Assembly: GCA_013407085.1 (NCBI GenBank)
Contig: JACCGJ010018498.1
Coordinates: forward strand, 1 to 64,000
Direction: 5' to 3'
Length of the DNA stretch: 64,000 bases
Source of the DNA: Atriophallophorus winterbourni
Lineage: Eukaryota > Platyhelminthes > Trematoda > Plagiorchiida > Microphallidae
The notes beneath the pieces were generated by a model that saw nothing but the letters and a program-made list of their open reading frames with translations, was not told the DNA's origin and did not search any database. Of the stretch, positions 49,581 through 60,951 are shown piece by piece. Every line of letters starts with the position of its first letter. Position 1 is the first letter of the stretch. The translations under genes and the position numbers were made by a program.

Positions 49581-49622
49581 CATTAAAAAAGGGTGTGGAC
49601 CACTAGTGAAACGGGTATCGTT

Positions 49623-50250
49623 GCTCACATACCCCGCACTTACACACCGCTGCCGGTTTCTGGTTGTTTAGCGTTATCAGACGGAGACTGCAAGATTAGG
49701 TTCCGCGAGCTTTGAAACAGTGGAAAAGTGGTAAACAAAGTTATACTTGAATGCCACTGTCAAATAACAAAGTGTCTACATATTATGTATTAAGCACACA
49801 TCCCCATCACTTACACACCACTGCCGGTCTATATTTTATGTTTGTTTGCATGGATTTAGTGCTAAGCATATGGTGGCACTGTGTGCCATAATTGTTTGTG
49901 CTTCAAATCGTACTTGTAAACAAACATCGTAGTATGTTTGAAGCTGTTGGGTAGGCCATCGTCTTTAAAGTGAAATTTGAATGGAATCAATCGTAGCAGT
50001 TAGATTACGAAGCCACTGATGATTAGAGTTCGCACAATGAATCACGATGTTCATACACAGAATCACATCATATTTCTTGAGCAAGCACTCAAAGGCGCTC
50101 ATGGATGACCAAAGTGGCTTTAAAGTCTAACTTTGTTTAACATTTTCCACTGTTACAAGGCTCACTGAACCTAATCTTACGGCCTCAACAGCTGATGACA
50201 CAAAACAGCCAGAAACCGGTTGTGGTGTGTGTGTGGAGATGTAGGCAATT
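49623..50250. mobile_element. repeat family R, inverted-repeat element
   Basis: A unit at 49623-49770 (GCTCACATACCCC, TGCCGGTTTCTGG, AAGATTAGGTTCCG, GTAAACAAAGTTA) recurs in reverse complement at about 50120-50250 (TAACTTTGTTTAAC, GAACCTAATCTTA, CCAGAAACCGG). About 350 bp separate the two arms, including a second partial unit start at 49797-49840 and a spacer with ACACAGAATCACAT. The layout resembles a foldback or MITE-type DNA element with long terminal inverted repeats. It has no transposase and no clear target duplication. Confidence 0.6.
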
Positions 50251-51100
50251 GTAACAGTTTTCACGTTCAGATCATCAATATGCTTCGGCCTTGACGCGAA
50301 TTATATAGATTACACATGTCTGGTATTTGTCGGTCACGTCGAAAGTGCCTGCCACCTAAAATCACACAATGCACCTGATTGAGTTTGCGATTGTCAGCAA
50401 GTGCTAAGCTTCGGAATCTATTTCATGCAACATATACGTCTCGTGATCAAGCGCTTTGGTTTATTCGCTATTTTCATATTTTTGTGCTCCTTTAGTGTGG
50501 TGAGATATTCGATTTTTGTGATCGATAAATTGAACAATTTTTCATGGTTGCGATAATTGCGATTCTACCACGACCTGTTTAGCAAAGATATTGTGGTCCA
50601 CCGAGCACGTTTATCTGACATTGTATACCGTACCTTGAAATTGGGTTATGGGCAGTTGAGCAGAGATTAAACAATTGAAAATAATTTCTATTTCACCTTA
50701 TAGTTTCTCGTAAGTCATATAGAACAACATGAATTTAGCGTTAGCTGTTGAGAAAAACCACGAAATGTCATACGAATATGCCACGTTGATCTGCGCGTTG
50801 TCTGAGAGATTTTCTCTCCCAGCTTAATTTACTGCGTTAATAAATTATCAGCCTAATATTTATAACTCCTGGTATCGTGTAAAATTGTAACCTGACAAAT
50901 CATTGCCTAAAATAGACGGGGTATGGGAACTTTTCATATTGTTTTCCCGTATCAGGCCGGTGGGTCCATACGACCGGTGTTTATATTTGGTTCCATTAGC
51001 TCGGACCGTTAAATGAGAAATGAGCTAGTCTCGCTCACTTATTTTACTGACGGATTTGAAATTAAGTAATGGTTGTGCACATATTTTCCAAAAAATAAAC
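50251..51100. other. unassigned AT-rich sequence
   Basis: No gene or known repeat is recognised. Confidence 0.45.
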
Positions 51101-51175
51101 ATCCTCGGGAGGATTCGAACCGCCAACCCATTTATATAAAGTTGTAAGTCGCCCACGGAAAACTAACTCCTATAT
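51101..51175 (-). other. tRNA-like sequence (SINE or tRNA relic)
   Basis: On the - strand a box-B-like GGTTCGAATCC lies near 51112-51122, preceded by TTAGTTTTCCGTGGG at a D-arm-like distance. The acceptor arms do not pair, so it is not a functional tRNA. It could be the remains of a tRNA-derived SINE. Confidence 0.25.
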
Positions 51176-51264
51176 CTGCTTGAGCGGATCTGCTGGCTGA
51201 GGTTGCGGCTTTACGCAATGAGGTTCTAAACCACACACTCAACTATAAGTCACGATCTCGCACA

Positions 51265-51639
51265 CCATCCCCGCGACTTCAAGCCAAACAATCCCACATG
51301 CCGAAGGAGTTGGCACATTGCCAGTATGACTTTCTCTGAAACGACATGGTGAAGCAACCTCTTCACCCTCCTTATGCTGGACCATTTAAGATAATTCGGC
51401 GGTCCCAAAAAACAGTTGTGATTGACCGCGCCGGTCGACACGACACGGTCTCGATTGACAGAGTCAAACCAGCGTTCATGGACAATACGGTTGACTCAGC
51501 TAATCCGCCAGACCCAAACCCAGCACCACCGGTGATAACCCCTACCTTACACTCTACTATCTCAACGCCTGCCACCACAACAGCTAGGCGAGCGAAACGG
51601 CAACCCGTAAGGTTCGCCGACTATGTAGTACATTTTTAA
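51265..51639 (+). pseudogene. gypsy integrase C-terminal domain and pol end
   Basis: The + frame reads NPHMPKELAHCQYDFL, a stop, then VKQPLHPPYAGPFKII, VIDRAGRHDTVSIDRVKPAF, a Pro/Thr-rich tail and QPVRFADYVVHF followed by a stop at 51637-51639. The YxGPF and DTVSIDRxKPA blocks are typical of the end of pol in one group of Ty3/gypsy elements. The rest of the element upstream is missing. The 279-bp LTR at 52314 on the same strand may be its 3' LTR. Confidence 0.8.
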
Positions 51640-51753
51640 CGGGTTATTATCACTTGGTATATGCCTGTGCATTTTATACATACCTCATCACTATAACTCG
51701 ATCGTGGCCTTAAGCCCATGCACAAGAGAGTTTTTCTTCTCACTTCTCAGGTA

Positions 51754-51936
51754 CACATGCACCTCCCACTGTGGAAACCGTGGCACGCGCCACCACTGGA
51801 TCACCGACGCTTGTCGCCATCCTACCCGGTAGCCCAAACCATGAGCACACGCACCTCATGCTCTGGAAACCGTGCCACGCACCACCCCTAGATCGCCGAC
51901 GCCTGTCGCCATCCTCCCGGTAGCCCCAACCATGAG
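51754..51936 (+). repeat. tandem duplication, 92 + 91 bp
   Basis: Two adjacent units (51754-51845 and 51846-51936), each starting CACA-GCACCTC and ending AACCATGAG, with shared TGGAAACCGT and CGCCATCCT blocks. A third unit starts at 51937. The region lies between the pol stop and the LTR and is relatively GC-rich. Confidence 0.85.
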
Positions 51937-52313
51937 CACACGCCGCCCAACACGAAACTTATCAGACAAGGTCCTTACCAGACCGACGACACGCCACTCA
52001 GCTTTCTCCAGGCGAGGCCGTTCACCATCGACGCTGGGAGTGCAGGAACTTCTCAGCACGGACTATGTTTTCGAAGCTTCTGGTTCTTCGTTTTCAAGCC
52101 TACAGATGTGCCTACATTTGCTCCTACTGGGTTCATACTAAGACCATGCCAGACGGGCGATTCCCGCTAGCAGCACGTTCACCCCATGTGAGACGTGACT
52201 CGGCTTAGTACCTATCGGTTTTTCGTGCATCCTACCCTGATCACCACCGACAATCGACCCACGCAGATCAAGTGCATTGGCTGACATCGAAGTGACTGGT
52301 TGATGAGAGACTA

Positions 52314-52592
52314 TGTTCCAGCCTAGAACGACCTGATACCGCTTGGCCAGTTCAATGGTCGATTCCTCTTCAGAAGTCTCCTATGACCAGACTTCTTTTA
52401 AGAGGGCTGTGTTTTACTGTACATAACAATTGACCTTGATACACACGTCTCGTTGATTTGTGTTCCGTGATGGCTACCGTGTACCTTCGTGCACCCTTTT
52501 GGCTACCGCGATAAATCTTCCATCTCCTGTGCCTTTTCTCCAACATTCTTGGGGACATTATTGTAGAGGTCACGAATCCTTCGTGTACTACA
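52314..52592 (+). repeat. 279-bp LTR, second copy
   Basis: TGTTCCAGCC to TACTACA, collinear with the reverse complement of 22826-23104 and of the same length. Placed 675 bp after the gypsy pol stop on the same strand, it may be that element's 3' LTR. The flanks (CTA, AAT) show no duplication. Confidence 0.7.
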
Positions 52593-52613
52593 AATTGGAC
52601 TGACCACTACAAG

Positions 52614-53060
52614 TATGGTGTTCAAGCATGGTCCCTGGTTACAAAAGGACATGGCTTTGCTACAACGTGTAGAACACCGCGCTGCAAAACTGGTGACCGG
52701 ATTATACAGCAGACGAGGAGAGGATAGCAACTTTGAACCTATTTGACTTTTCGTACCGCCGTGTCAGAGGTGATTTGATCCTGCTGTTCAACACACTGCA
52801 TACTATGAACCACCCTCTTAAACAAATGATTAATTGGCAAGAAGCACGTGGTAGCATATCTCTTGGCTACAAGTTAACCATTCCACAATCTAGATCAAAT
52901 TGTCGAAGGTTCTTCTTTGCTGTCTGCGTTTGATTTATACGTAACTCTCTGTCCACACACATCATTTGTGTATCAAGACTGAACATGTTCAAGGCTGAAG
53001 TTGACATGTATATGCTTACCAAATCCAACCTCGCATCCCCAAACATAAGCTGAATTTCCA
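52614..53060 (+). mobile_element. CR1-like LINE A-family ORF2 C-terminal fragment
   Basis: Nearly collinear with LINE A from about 6495: GVQAWSLVTKGH (indel), RAAKLVTGLYS, NLFDFSYRRVRGDLILLFNTLH, NHPLKQ, then the family C-terminus IPQSRSNCRRFFFAVCV that LINE A has lost. A stop follows at about 52932. Confidence 0.85.
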
Positions 53061-56000
53061 CACTGACAACATATATTTATTCTTTTTAGTCATACCCAAT
53101 ATTTTTAATCTATGGTTACTGTAAAGTATTTGCTTTTTAGACCACTATAACCATGAATTACCTTGAATGTGTCTAGCAATCACTGTAAGCAGGAAAATTG
53201 TAGAGGATTTATTCGGTTAAGTTGATCATCAACTTAGGTCCATTCGGGACTCATATGCTCGGTTCGATGTAAAACTTTGAAAGAATGAAAACTAACTCAG
53301 TGGTTATCTTTACCCATTCGTTGGATTTTCTATCCAGGCAGGCTAAGTTAAAGTTTGCTGCACATTAAGTAACCTTTATAAGTGCATCATTCAACGCATC
53401 TTTCGTGCTGGATTTAACAATACCGCGGGTATGGATGTACGAAACTTCGGTTTGAGCAGTCAGGACAATATACAATGTCTGTCTTCAACAGTATCGAGTG
53501 AAATATTGTTATCGGCAAGACATTAGTTTGTTTGCGCTGATTTTTACTCTCCTTCCCTGAGATATCGGGTGTCAGACTTATACACTTCAAAAATGTGAAT
53601 TGTGGCGAAAAATGTCAGCGAATCGACTACTGGCATAACCATCAAAGGTCATTGTTTTGTGATGAATTAGATGCTTTTATTTCGTCACCATATATATTAA
53701 GCCGCGATTACACATGAAACTCCGTTGTTTGATGGGCACTGACTGTTTTTCCGCTCAACCGTGATCTTGAGGATGAATACGTCTATTTTGACTTAACTTT
53801 TCTGCAGGTACATACGATTTGGTGTAAAGCGTATTGTGTATCCTATGATTTCTCAATAGTATATACGTACCTGATAAATCTCTGGGGTATTTCACGACAA
53901 CTACGGCTTCTCACACTCATGCGTTTTGCTATTATCTACAGAAGGATGTGTGGAATGAAACAATTTCACGCTGCTCAAACATGCTGCGGCAATGTAACCA
54001 GGTTCTAGCGAGATCCTGGTCGCGGCGGACCACTTACAGCCATCTTGGTTCTGAGGAAAATGAGGATTAAGCAATTTTACGTTCGCGCATTGATATACGG
54101 AATCTATGTGGTCTGCATAACATGGGTGGCTATCGACTGAATGTCACACCACAATTTACCTGCTTCCAAAAGGGAAACCAGTTTTGAATTTGAAAAGATA
54201 TTTGAACGAAACAGGTTGAGCAAGATGCGAATGCTTAAGCTTGTTCATTGAAAGTGTTACTCATTATTTCTAGATTGTTCACCACAGAAGTGACTGACTA
54301 ATTCACGCTAGCTATTAAAGCACGAGATTTATTGATTGCATAACCCAAAATTCGGCCAATTAATATGATACAACGTGGTCCATAATATAACATCGAGGCC
54401 GCGCAAGTAAGTTTGTAGACCCGTTGCAATTCTCGGGCTCGCTCGCATCTCGAGGCCATTTTTTAACGTCAGAATATTTAACGCAAACCACTTAACAGTG
54501 TGATTCCGTAGCGGTCATTTCAGTTTATAAAGAGTTCAGACACCAATGCGTATGAAGCAAACGTCAAGGCCCAGTGAAACAAGGATTTGGCACTATAAAT
54601 TGTGCTGGGTATTTAAGGAGAGTCTAGAAATCATGATAAATCTAGTTTACTCCAGCTGGTGAATTTAATCTTTCATTTGCTGCAAGCGTAGAATGTGGAA
54701 CACTTTCTTGTATCTAAACCCAAACTTAGCATAGGATTTCGTAATTTCTTCGCCAGAGTGAAAACTTATATAAGTTATTTCCATTCACGAATGCCTCGAA
54801 GCTTACAAGCACAGGCTCATCGTAGTGCCCACTTTAACTATCCTTAAATTAAATCAAGTTAATCTTATTGACCTCGTGTTAACCATTCGTTTGTTTGAAT
54901 CTAGCCGAACTCAAGCTGCATCCTGTCATGTCACAGCTAACAGGACTTGGTTCACCGGATGTCATAACTAATATGAACTACTCTAACCAATTGCACACAA
55001 ATTCCTTTGTAATATGAACGCTTTTTTAAATAATCACTTCACTCAATTTTGTTCTCTAATGCATGGGCTCGAAAAAGGTAGTGGACTTTAAATGCAGGGT
55101 TTGTGACAACAACAACTAGTTGGCCATCAAAGTGTTACCACATTATTGCGATAAGAGCTGTGCTATTAGTTGTTATTGAAAACGTGGTTCGTATGACGCT
55201 GTTCGTTCACCATTAGTATGTGTTACTCTGGAGTTGAGCATACAATTCCATTGTGTAAAGATGGATAACTTTTCCAAAATTTACTTCCGTTTTATCATAT
55301 ACATAACGTAAATGTTTAAGATTTAGTGTAGGGTTTGTGCACAAGAACAAATTTTCTTCTATATTTCGTCCACAAGTGCTTGGACTTCATTCTCAACATC
55401 AGAAAACCTGGGAAGTTACGCACACAACGAACTATGAACCGAAGTGATTTCGGATTTAGAATCAAGAAACGGAAATGGGATTGGATGCGTCACACGCTCT
55501 GTGTTACCGTCCGGAATGTCAATAGGCCGACACTGTAATGGAATACCAAATGGAAAATAATGTATGAAAATGGAAATTGACTTGTCAAAGATTCGTCAAA
55601 AGTGAAGCTGATCGAGGTGGCACTCAATCAAGTGGCATGAATAGCAAAATTCTTAACTCGTTAGTGTGGTACTGTTGAGCCCCGTGCTTCACATTGACTA
55701 CATTAGATTAAGTCAAGTCAGCACATAATTGTTTGCAATGTTCACCTCTGTATACCTTTTATCCACGTGTTTTAGCTTCACCGAAGCTGACCAATGCATG
55801 CACGCATCTGCTCATGAAGTATAATTGTCACAAACGGAGGCGGATCAAAAGTTGGCCAATCTGGACTGCGATTATGCAATCACATTGATTTCATCACGTG
55901 ACATAAAATGCCAATCTGCCAACACCGCGATTTAGCGGTGCACGTATTTGAGCAATACGATCAGAAAGGGTCACAGAAACGACTCAGGAATTTTCTCATT

Positions 56001-56113
56001 TCTAATTTTCATTGTTTTTAACAACAAAACTGAATTTAAACATATGGTTTCACACTGAATTTATGATTTTTAGTTAAACATATTTCGGCATCATCTGTCC
56101 GTTGTATTGTAGC
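53061..56113. other. about 3 kb without recognised genes
   Basis: The only similarity noticed is at about 54976-55020, where CTCTAACCAATTGCAC and a following AT-rich stretch resemble the 3' terminus of the Penelope-like copies (CTCTAACCGATTNCAC). This could be a very short relic. Open frames such as 55335-55538 have no recognisable features. Confidence 0.4.
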
Positions 56114-56235
56114 GCTCACATCCCCACATTTACACTCCACTGCCGCTTTCGAGATGTTTACACTGATCGGGTGGAGGCTAAAAGCTGAGCTTCCATAAAC
56201 TTTGAAACAAGCGTTAAACAATGTTTGATTTCGAC
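56114..56235 (+). repeat. dispersed repeat family R, copy
   Basis: GCTCACATCCCCACATTTACAC, CACTGCCGCTTTC and GTTAAACAATGTTTGA follow the R unit order. It is a diverged single unit. Confidence 0.55.
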
Positions 56236-56572
56236 AACTATTATAAACACAAGGCGTATTACTATTAGTTAGAAAATCTACTCGCGTAATCGTAATAGTT
56301 AAAGACTTGTGCGACTTTTTCAAAGTGCATTTGATGTCACCAATGCTTGATAGGCTCGTATGAACAATGAATCGCTTATCTGAAGAGAAGCTGCCGAACA
56401 ATAAATACTATATCAGCTTATCAACAGTTCAAGATACATTACTAAAGATTCACTCCATGAAAAGATCGTCATGCTATTCTAAAAAGAGAGTATCGCATGT
56501 AGTTGACGATAAACTGATTGCTAATTTTTATCGCATGTGGATGTAGGAGTTAACCGAATTAGTGCAAGTTGA

Positions 56573-56766
56573 TTCTCTTTGCTGATGATATTAAACTTTG
56601 GACGCGGATAAAAACAACTGTGGACTGTGTACAGCTGCAACGTGATCTAGATGCTCTATATGAATGGTCGGTACGGAATAAGCTGCCATTCAATTTCTAA
56701 AAATGCAAGGTGTTGCACATTGGTAAGCCATTCCAGTACCAATATCTCAGAAGTTTGAACCCAGGA
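56573..56766 (+). mobile_element. CR1-like LINE RT fragment
   Basis: The + frame reads LILFADDIKLWTRI, QLQRDLDALYEWSVRNKLPF, a stop, then KCKVLHIGKPFQYQY. It is the FADD box and following thumb segment only. Confidence 0.85.
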
Positions 56767-56829
56767 AGTCACATACCGCATGGTTCGTCATATACTCATC
56801 GAGTTTAGAAGAGAAAACTGCAACAGATT

Positions 56830-57460
56830 CCGAGCGTGTGATTTCTTCAGCCAAAATGTTCCAAGTGAAACAAATTATTACCGATAAAAAATTACGAAGA
56901 ATATCCAATGGAGAATGCCGAATGCTTAAAGCCTTTGAATGTTTTCATGTTCGAGTATGGCCATTGGGCTTTAGCAAGTGTTTAAGGGAATAGTTCTCAC
57001 TATGCAAGATTTTGAATGCCGACAAGATGTCACTCCGTATCTGTCGTTGGGTAAAATCATGTAGATTTAGTTTTAACATTCGCTCTTTGAAAAGCAAATT
57101 TCTGTATCCGACGATGATAATTCCTGTCAAGTAGTTGGACATCCTTCCTCAGCCATTGTGCCCAGGCTTGGATGGAATATTCCATAACAGGACGTACATA
57201 CCTATTAATTAACTGAGGTAAGGTTTTGGACACGAAAATCCAGAATATCCTTTTTAGAAGAGTCAAGATACGGCAGGCTTATTTAACACTGTCCGGCAAG
57301 GATGTCCAGGCTTAAGGTTAAACGACACCCAGATACTGAGACATTTTCTGCGGTGGTCCAGACTAGATATTGCGTGCCAAGCTGATACGTGTGGTGCAGA
57401 GATTTTCCAAGCCGCAGCATTTTTCATTTCGCAGGATTAACTGTTAACTCAATCATCTGA
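56830..57460 (-). mobile_element. CR1-like LINE ORF2 C-terminal fragment
   Basis: On the - strand: MTLLKRIFWIFVSKTLPQLIN, RPVMEYSIQAWAQWLRKD near 57190, a frame change, YRNLLFKERMLKLNLHDFTQRQ near 57090 and HSENYSLKHLLKP near 56990. Its upstream part (57390-57450) matches 49070-49130 of another fragment. Confidence 0.82.
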
Positions 57461-57469
57461 GACCAACGA

Positions 57470-58315
57470 ATTAAGATTCAAGAATTTATGGTCACGAAAA
57501 GCACATAGCTTCACAATTACCATATCATAGTAAATATGCGTTCAATAAGAGGTATAAAAAAACAATTATACGATGTCACTGGAGTCAAGTAATATGCTTA
57601 CCCTGAGTCAATACACAGGCATCGTCAAATCGTTATGTAACAAATAATTGTCCAAGGTTCGAGTGAATGTTTGGATACAGGGAGAGGTGATAATTGCTTC
57701 GGGAAGGGCATTCCACAGGAAACAGACACGTACCGAATAGAAATATCGGCGACAATTAGTACGGGAATGGGGAATTTGTAGTGCCGCTGAGTGGCTACGT
57801 GTAATTCCTGATTCACGGTATTTGAACAAATGTTTGAGTGGATGATCTGGAGTATTCAATATTTTGTAAGTAATGATAACGTCACTTCGAAGTCTACGTT
57901 GAAGGGGAGTGGGGAGCTTTACCTTTTTCAACCTTTCCTCGTATGTAAGGTCTCGAAAACCACGCACGAGTTTAGTTGCACGATGATATATCCTGTCAAG
58001 CAAGAATATATCTTTTTTCATCCACGGAGTCCATGCTTGCGATGCGTGTTCCATTGTGGGAATTAAGTAGGTCTTCATGATTCTTGGCAACGTTACAGGC
58101 GTAAAGGTTCTGAAGATCCGTCGAAGCATACCTAGAAGCTTTGAAGCACGCTTGTAAATGACCTCACAATGCACGCTGTTCTTTAAGGTGCACAGATCCC
58201 GTTGTATTGCCATACAGTCATTAAAAGACCTGACACGTTTCCATATTTTAATATCATCGGCAAATAGTATCAAGTTATACCCAATATCCTCTATTATTTC
58301 TTTCACATACACTTT
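57470..58315 (-). mobile_element. CR1-like LINE ORF2 fragment with 3' UTR, internally deleted
   Basis: A long open frame (58396-57608) carries VKEIIEDIGYNLILFADDIK, then QRDLCTLKNSVHCEVIYKRA, RRIFRTFTPVTLP, QAWTPWMKKD, YHRATKLV and a complete C-terminus with RRYFYSVRVCFLWNALPEA. About 100 residues usually lying between QRDL and the KNS.HCE block are missing, so an in-frame internal deletion occurred. The 3' UTR (57470-57607) matches 60650-60770 in the opposite orientation. The copy abuts a sense copy of the same subfamily head-to-head at 58315. Confidence 0.85.
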
Positions 58316-58577
58316 GGGCACACGATTTTGAGCTGGACCGAGTCGGAAATGGACTTTGGACTCTGGGTATGCGGCAGCCTGAAGAACAGCCTGCATTGTG
58401 AAGTCATCTACAAGTGTGCTTCCAAGCTTCTAGGTATGTTGCGATTTTCAGAACCTTCTCACTTGCAATGTTGCTCACTATCGTGGAAGCCTACTTAATT
58501 CAAACCAAGGAGCATGCATCGCAAGCTTGGACTCCGTGGTTAAAAAAGGATATACAATTGCTTGATAAAATATACCA
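58316..58577 (+). mobile_element. CR1-like LINE fragment, left half (split by LINE I)
   Basis: FGLWVCGSLKNSLHCEVIYKCA, a broken stretch, then QAWTPWLKKDIQLLDKIYH. It is cut within the YHRATKLV block by LINE I and resumes at 60252. Confidence 0.85.
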
Positions 58578-60251
58578 CTGGCCTCTGATACTGGAATAGT
58601 GACGTCATTTAAACATTGTGCTAACGTTTTCCGACAACAATTCGCATCAGTTATCGCACAAGTGTCGACCCATGGACAGCCTTTAAACTGTGACAGCTGC
58701 AGCTTGCCAATTCTTCACGGGTTGGAGTTTTCCCCAAACGTTGTTCAAACAAAATTAATGACTATGAAGAGAACAGGCTCACCCGGTATAGACAATATAC
58801 ACGCAAACATTTTTTACAATCTATCTTCCGAGTTGGCAATACCGACATCTGACGTATTCACGATGATGTTCGAACAGAACTTTTTACCAGACACTTGGAA
58901 AACTGCCCTGATTAGTCCCATCTACAAGGGTGCCAAAAGAAATGATCCATTAAACTATCGCCCGATAGCGTTATTACCAGTGCTATCAAAAGTAATGGAG
59001 TCCATAATAGCTGATGCCTTACGGAATCAATTTGAGATTAATAATTTAATCTCCGAGGCACAGCATTGATTCAGGAAAAAACGATCTTGCCTGACAAACT
59101 TGCTATTAGCAAAAGAATCTTGGTCTGAGCTACTGGATGCCGGCAACTCCGTGGACGTAATTTATATCGATTTCTCAAAAGCCTTCAATCATGTGAATCA
59201 CGAAATACTTTCGTCAAAACTACTCACCTACGAAGTACAGGGTAAACTCCATACATGGATTAAAGAATGGTTGATATCTCGTGAGATGTACGTGAGAATC
59301 AAAAACGAACTATCCGTGTCGATTAAAGTTGCCCGTGGTGTCCCACAAGGATCAGTCCTCGGACCGCTTTTGTTTTTAATATATATAAACGACTTGCCTA
59401 CTGTATTGCAGTCGTCGGTGCTTATTTTCGCTGATGACGCAAAGCTTTGGCGCAAGATAAACTCCACAGACTACACGCATAACCTGCAACGGGATCTCGA
59501 TATGATTCACACTTGGTCCCTAGACAACGAAATGCCCCTGAATGCTTCGAAATGCAGCCTATGGTCTCTCAACAGCAAGTCTAGCAACGAATATTATCTT
59601 GGTCGTACTGCTATTAAACCCACCTCTTCCGAAAAAGATTTAGGTGTGATTATCCAATCAGACTTAGGAAACTCAATGCAATGTCGACTGGCTGCTTGTA
59701 AAGCTGAAAACAACTTGGGTCTCCTCAGAAGAGTCCTATGTTCGTTTGACCCCAATATTGTCAGCAAATTGATTTTAACGTACATCCGTCCTCATGTTGA
59801 ATATGCTATACCGTCATGGGATCTTGGTTGAAAAAAAATATTTTGCTATTAGAAACTCCACAGCGCAGAGCGACAAAACTCGTCCTGGGACTATCTAATT
59901 ATCCATACGAAATGAGACTTAAATTATTGAATTTGCATTCGGCTCAGTACAGACGGAAACGATGAGCACTAATATTCATTTGGACAGTGCTTAATCAAAC
60001 AAATCATCCTTGCGGTCGTTTGTTTCATATTTCCCATAACACACGTCTGCGAGGTCACCAATCGAAAGTTTACCAACAGCATAGCAGGTTGAACTGCCGC
60101 AAAGTTTTCAAGAAATCACTAGATATCCACATGGACAAGTATGCTTTTCACGTTTGATATTTTTTACCATCCGACCCGATGTACATTTTTGTGGGTCTTG
60201 TAAAGCATAGCTTTTTACCTGCATATAATCTACGAATAAATCTATGAATAA
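58578..60251 (+). mobile_element. LINE I: CR1-like LINE, 5'-truncated, nested insertion
   Basis: 1674 bp flanked by ACCA (58574-58577, 60252-60255), inserted inside the ORF2 of another LINE. The RT covers GSPGIDNIHANIF, WKTALISPIYKGA, NYRPIALLP, an in-frame TGA at 59067-59069 (where Gly of QHGF is expected), IYIDFSKAFNHVNHE, RGVPQGSVLGPLLFLIYIND, LIFADDAKLW, EKDLGVIIQ and HVEYAIPSW. Frame breaks follow near 59815 and 59960. The C-terminus ends in a stop at about 60156. The 3' end is two tandem 12-mers (ATCTAYGAATAA, 60228-60239 and 60240-60251), the short tandem tail expected for CR1-type elements. It is the most recent insertion in this nest. Confidence 0.88.
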
Positions 60252-60775
60252 ACCATCGTACAACCAAACTCGTAAGTGGTTTCCGAAAACTAACGTACGA
60301 GGAACGATTGCAAAAATGTAGACTCCCTACTCTCCTTCAAAGAAGCCTTCGGGAGTGATGTGATACAAACATACAAAATATTAAGTACCCCACATCATCC
60401 TTTAATACATTTATTCGAATACCGTGAATCACAACATGCACGCAGCCACTCAGCGACACTGCAACTTCCCCACTCCCGTATCAGCTGTCGCTGTTATTTT
60501 CATTCTGTACGTGTCTGTTTCCTCTGGAATGCCCTCACCGAAACTATTGTCATCGCTCACAGCGTCGAAACTTTCATTCGCAATTCGAACACTTATTTGC
60601 TGCCTGACGATTTAACGACACCTGTGTATGGAGTAATGGTAAGCATTCAACTGGACTACACTTGACATTGCATAATTATTTTTATTCCTTTTTCACGGAC
60701 GAATATTTACTGTGATATGGTAATTGTAAAGCTATGTGCTTTTGTGACCATAAATTTTTGAATTTATTGTAACTA
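60252..60775 (+). mobile_element. CR1-like LINE fragment, right half and 3' UTR
   Basis: Continues the copy at 58316-58577: RTTKLVSGFRKLTYEERLQK, a stop and frame change, MIQTYKILSTPHHPL, LPHSRISCRCYFHSVRVCFLWNAL and TPVYG. The 3' UTR matches the reverse complement of 57470-57607 (ATTTACTGTGATATGG, GCTATGTGCTTTT, GTGACCATAAATT). Confidence 0.85.
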
Positions 60776-60936
60776 GTGGAATATCAGCGGTCGATATAAC
60801 GTTCTGATTGAGATTACTTTCGGAGAAACACAGAAAACGCAAATGCAGTTGCGCGTTGTTAGTTGTGTAGCAACAGTATTCTAACACGTAAGAGATAAAA
60901 AATGCAAAAATATTTGAAATAATTGACCACCCAAAA

Positions 60937-60951
60937 TGCACATATCCATTA
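60937..60951. repeat. 15-bp target-site duplication, left copy
   Basis: TGCACATATCCATTA occurs here and at 62448-62462, exactly bracketing the Penelope-like element. Confidence 0.9.

Noticed and set aside
50192..50222. second hammerhead-like match (CTGATGA followed by GAAAC)
   Set aside because: The bases between the two boxes cannot form stem II, and other copies of repeat R do not keep the boxes.
51101..51175. functional tRNA gene
   Set aside because: Only the box-B-like part fits; the acceptor arm does not pair, so it was listed as a relic at low confidence.
51872..52141. 89-codon Arg/Pro/Thr-rich frame
   Set aside because: It mostly follows the 92-bp tandem duplication; no independent support.
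56036..56401. 121-codon frame on the - strand
   Set aside because: It overlaps a copy of repeat family R and shows no domain.
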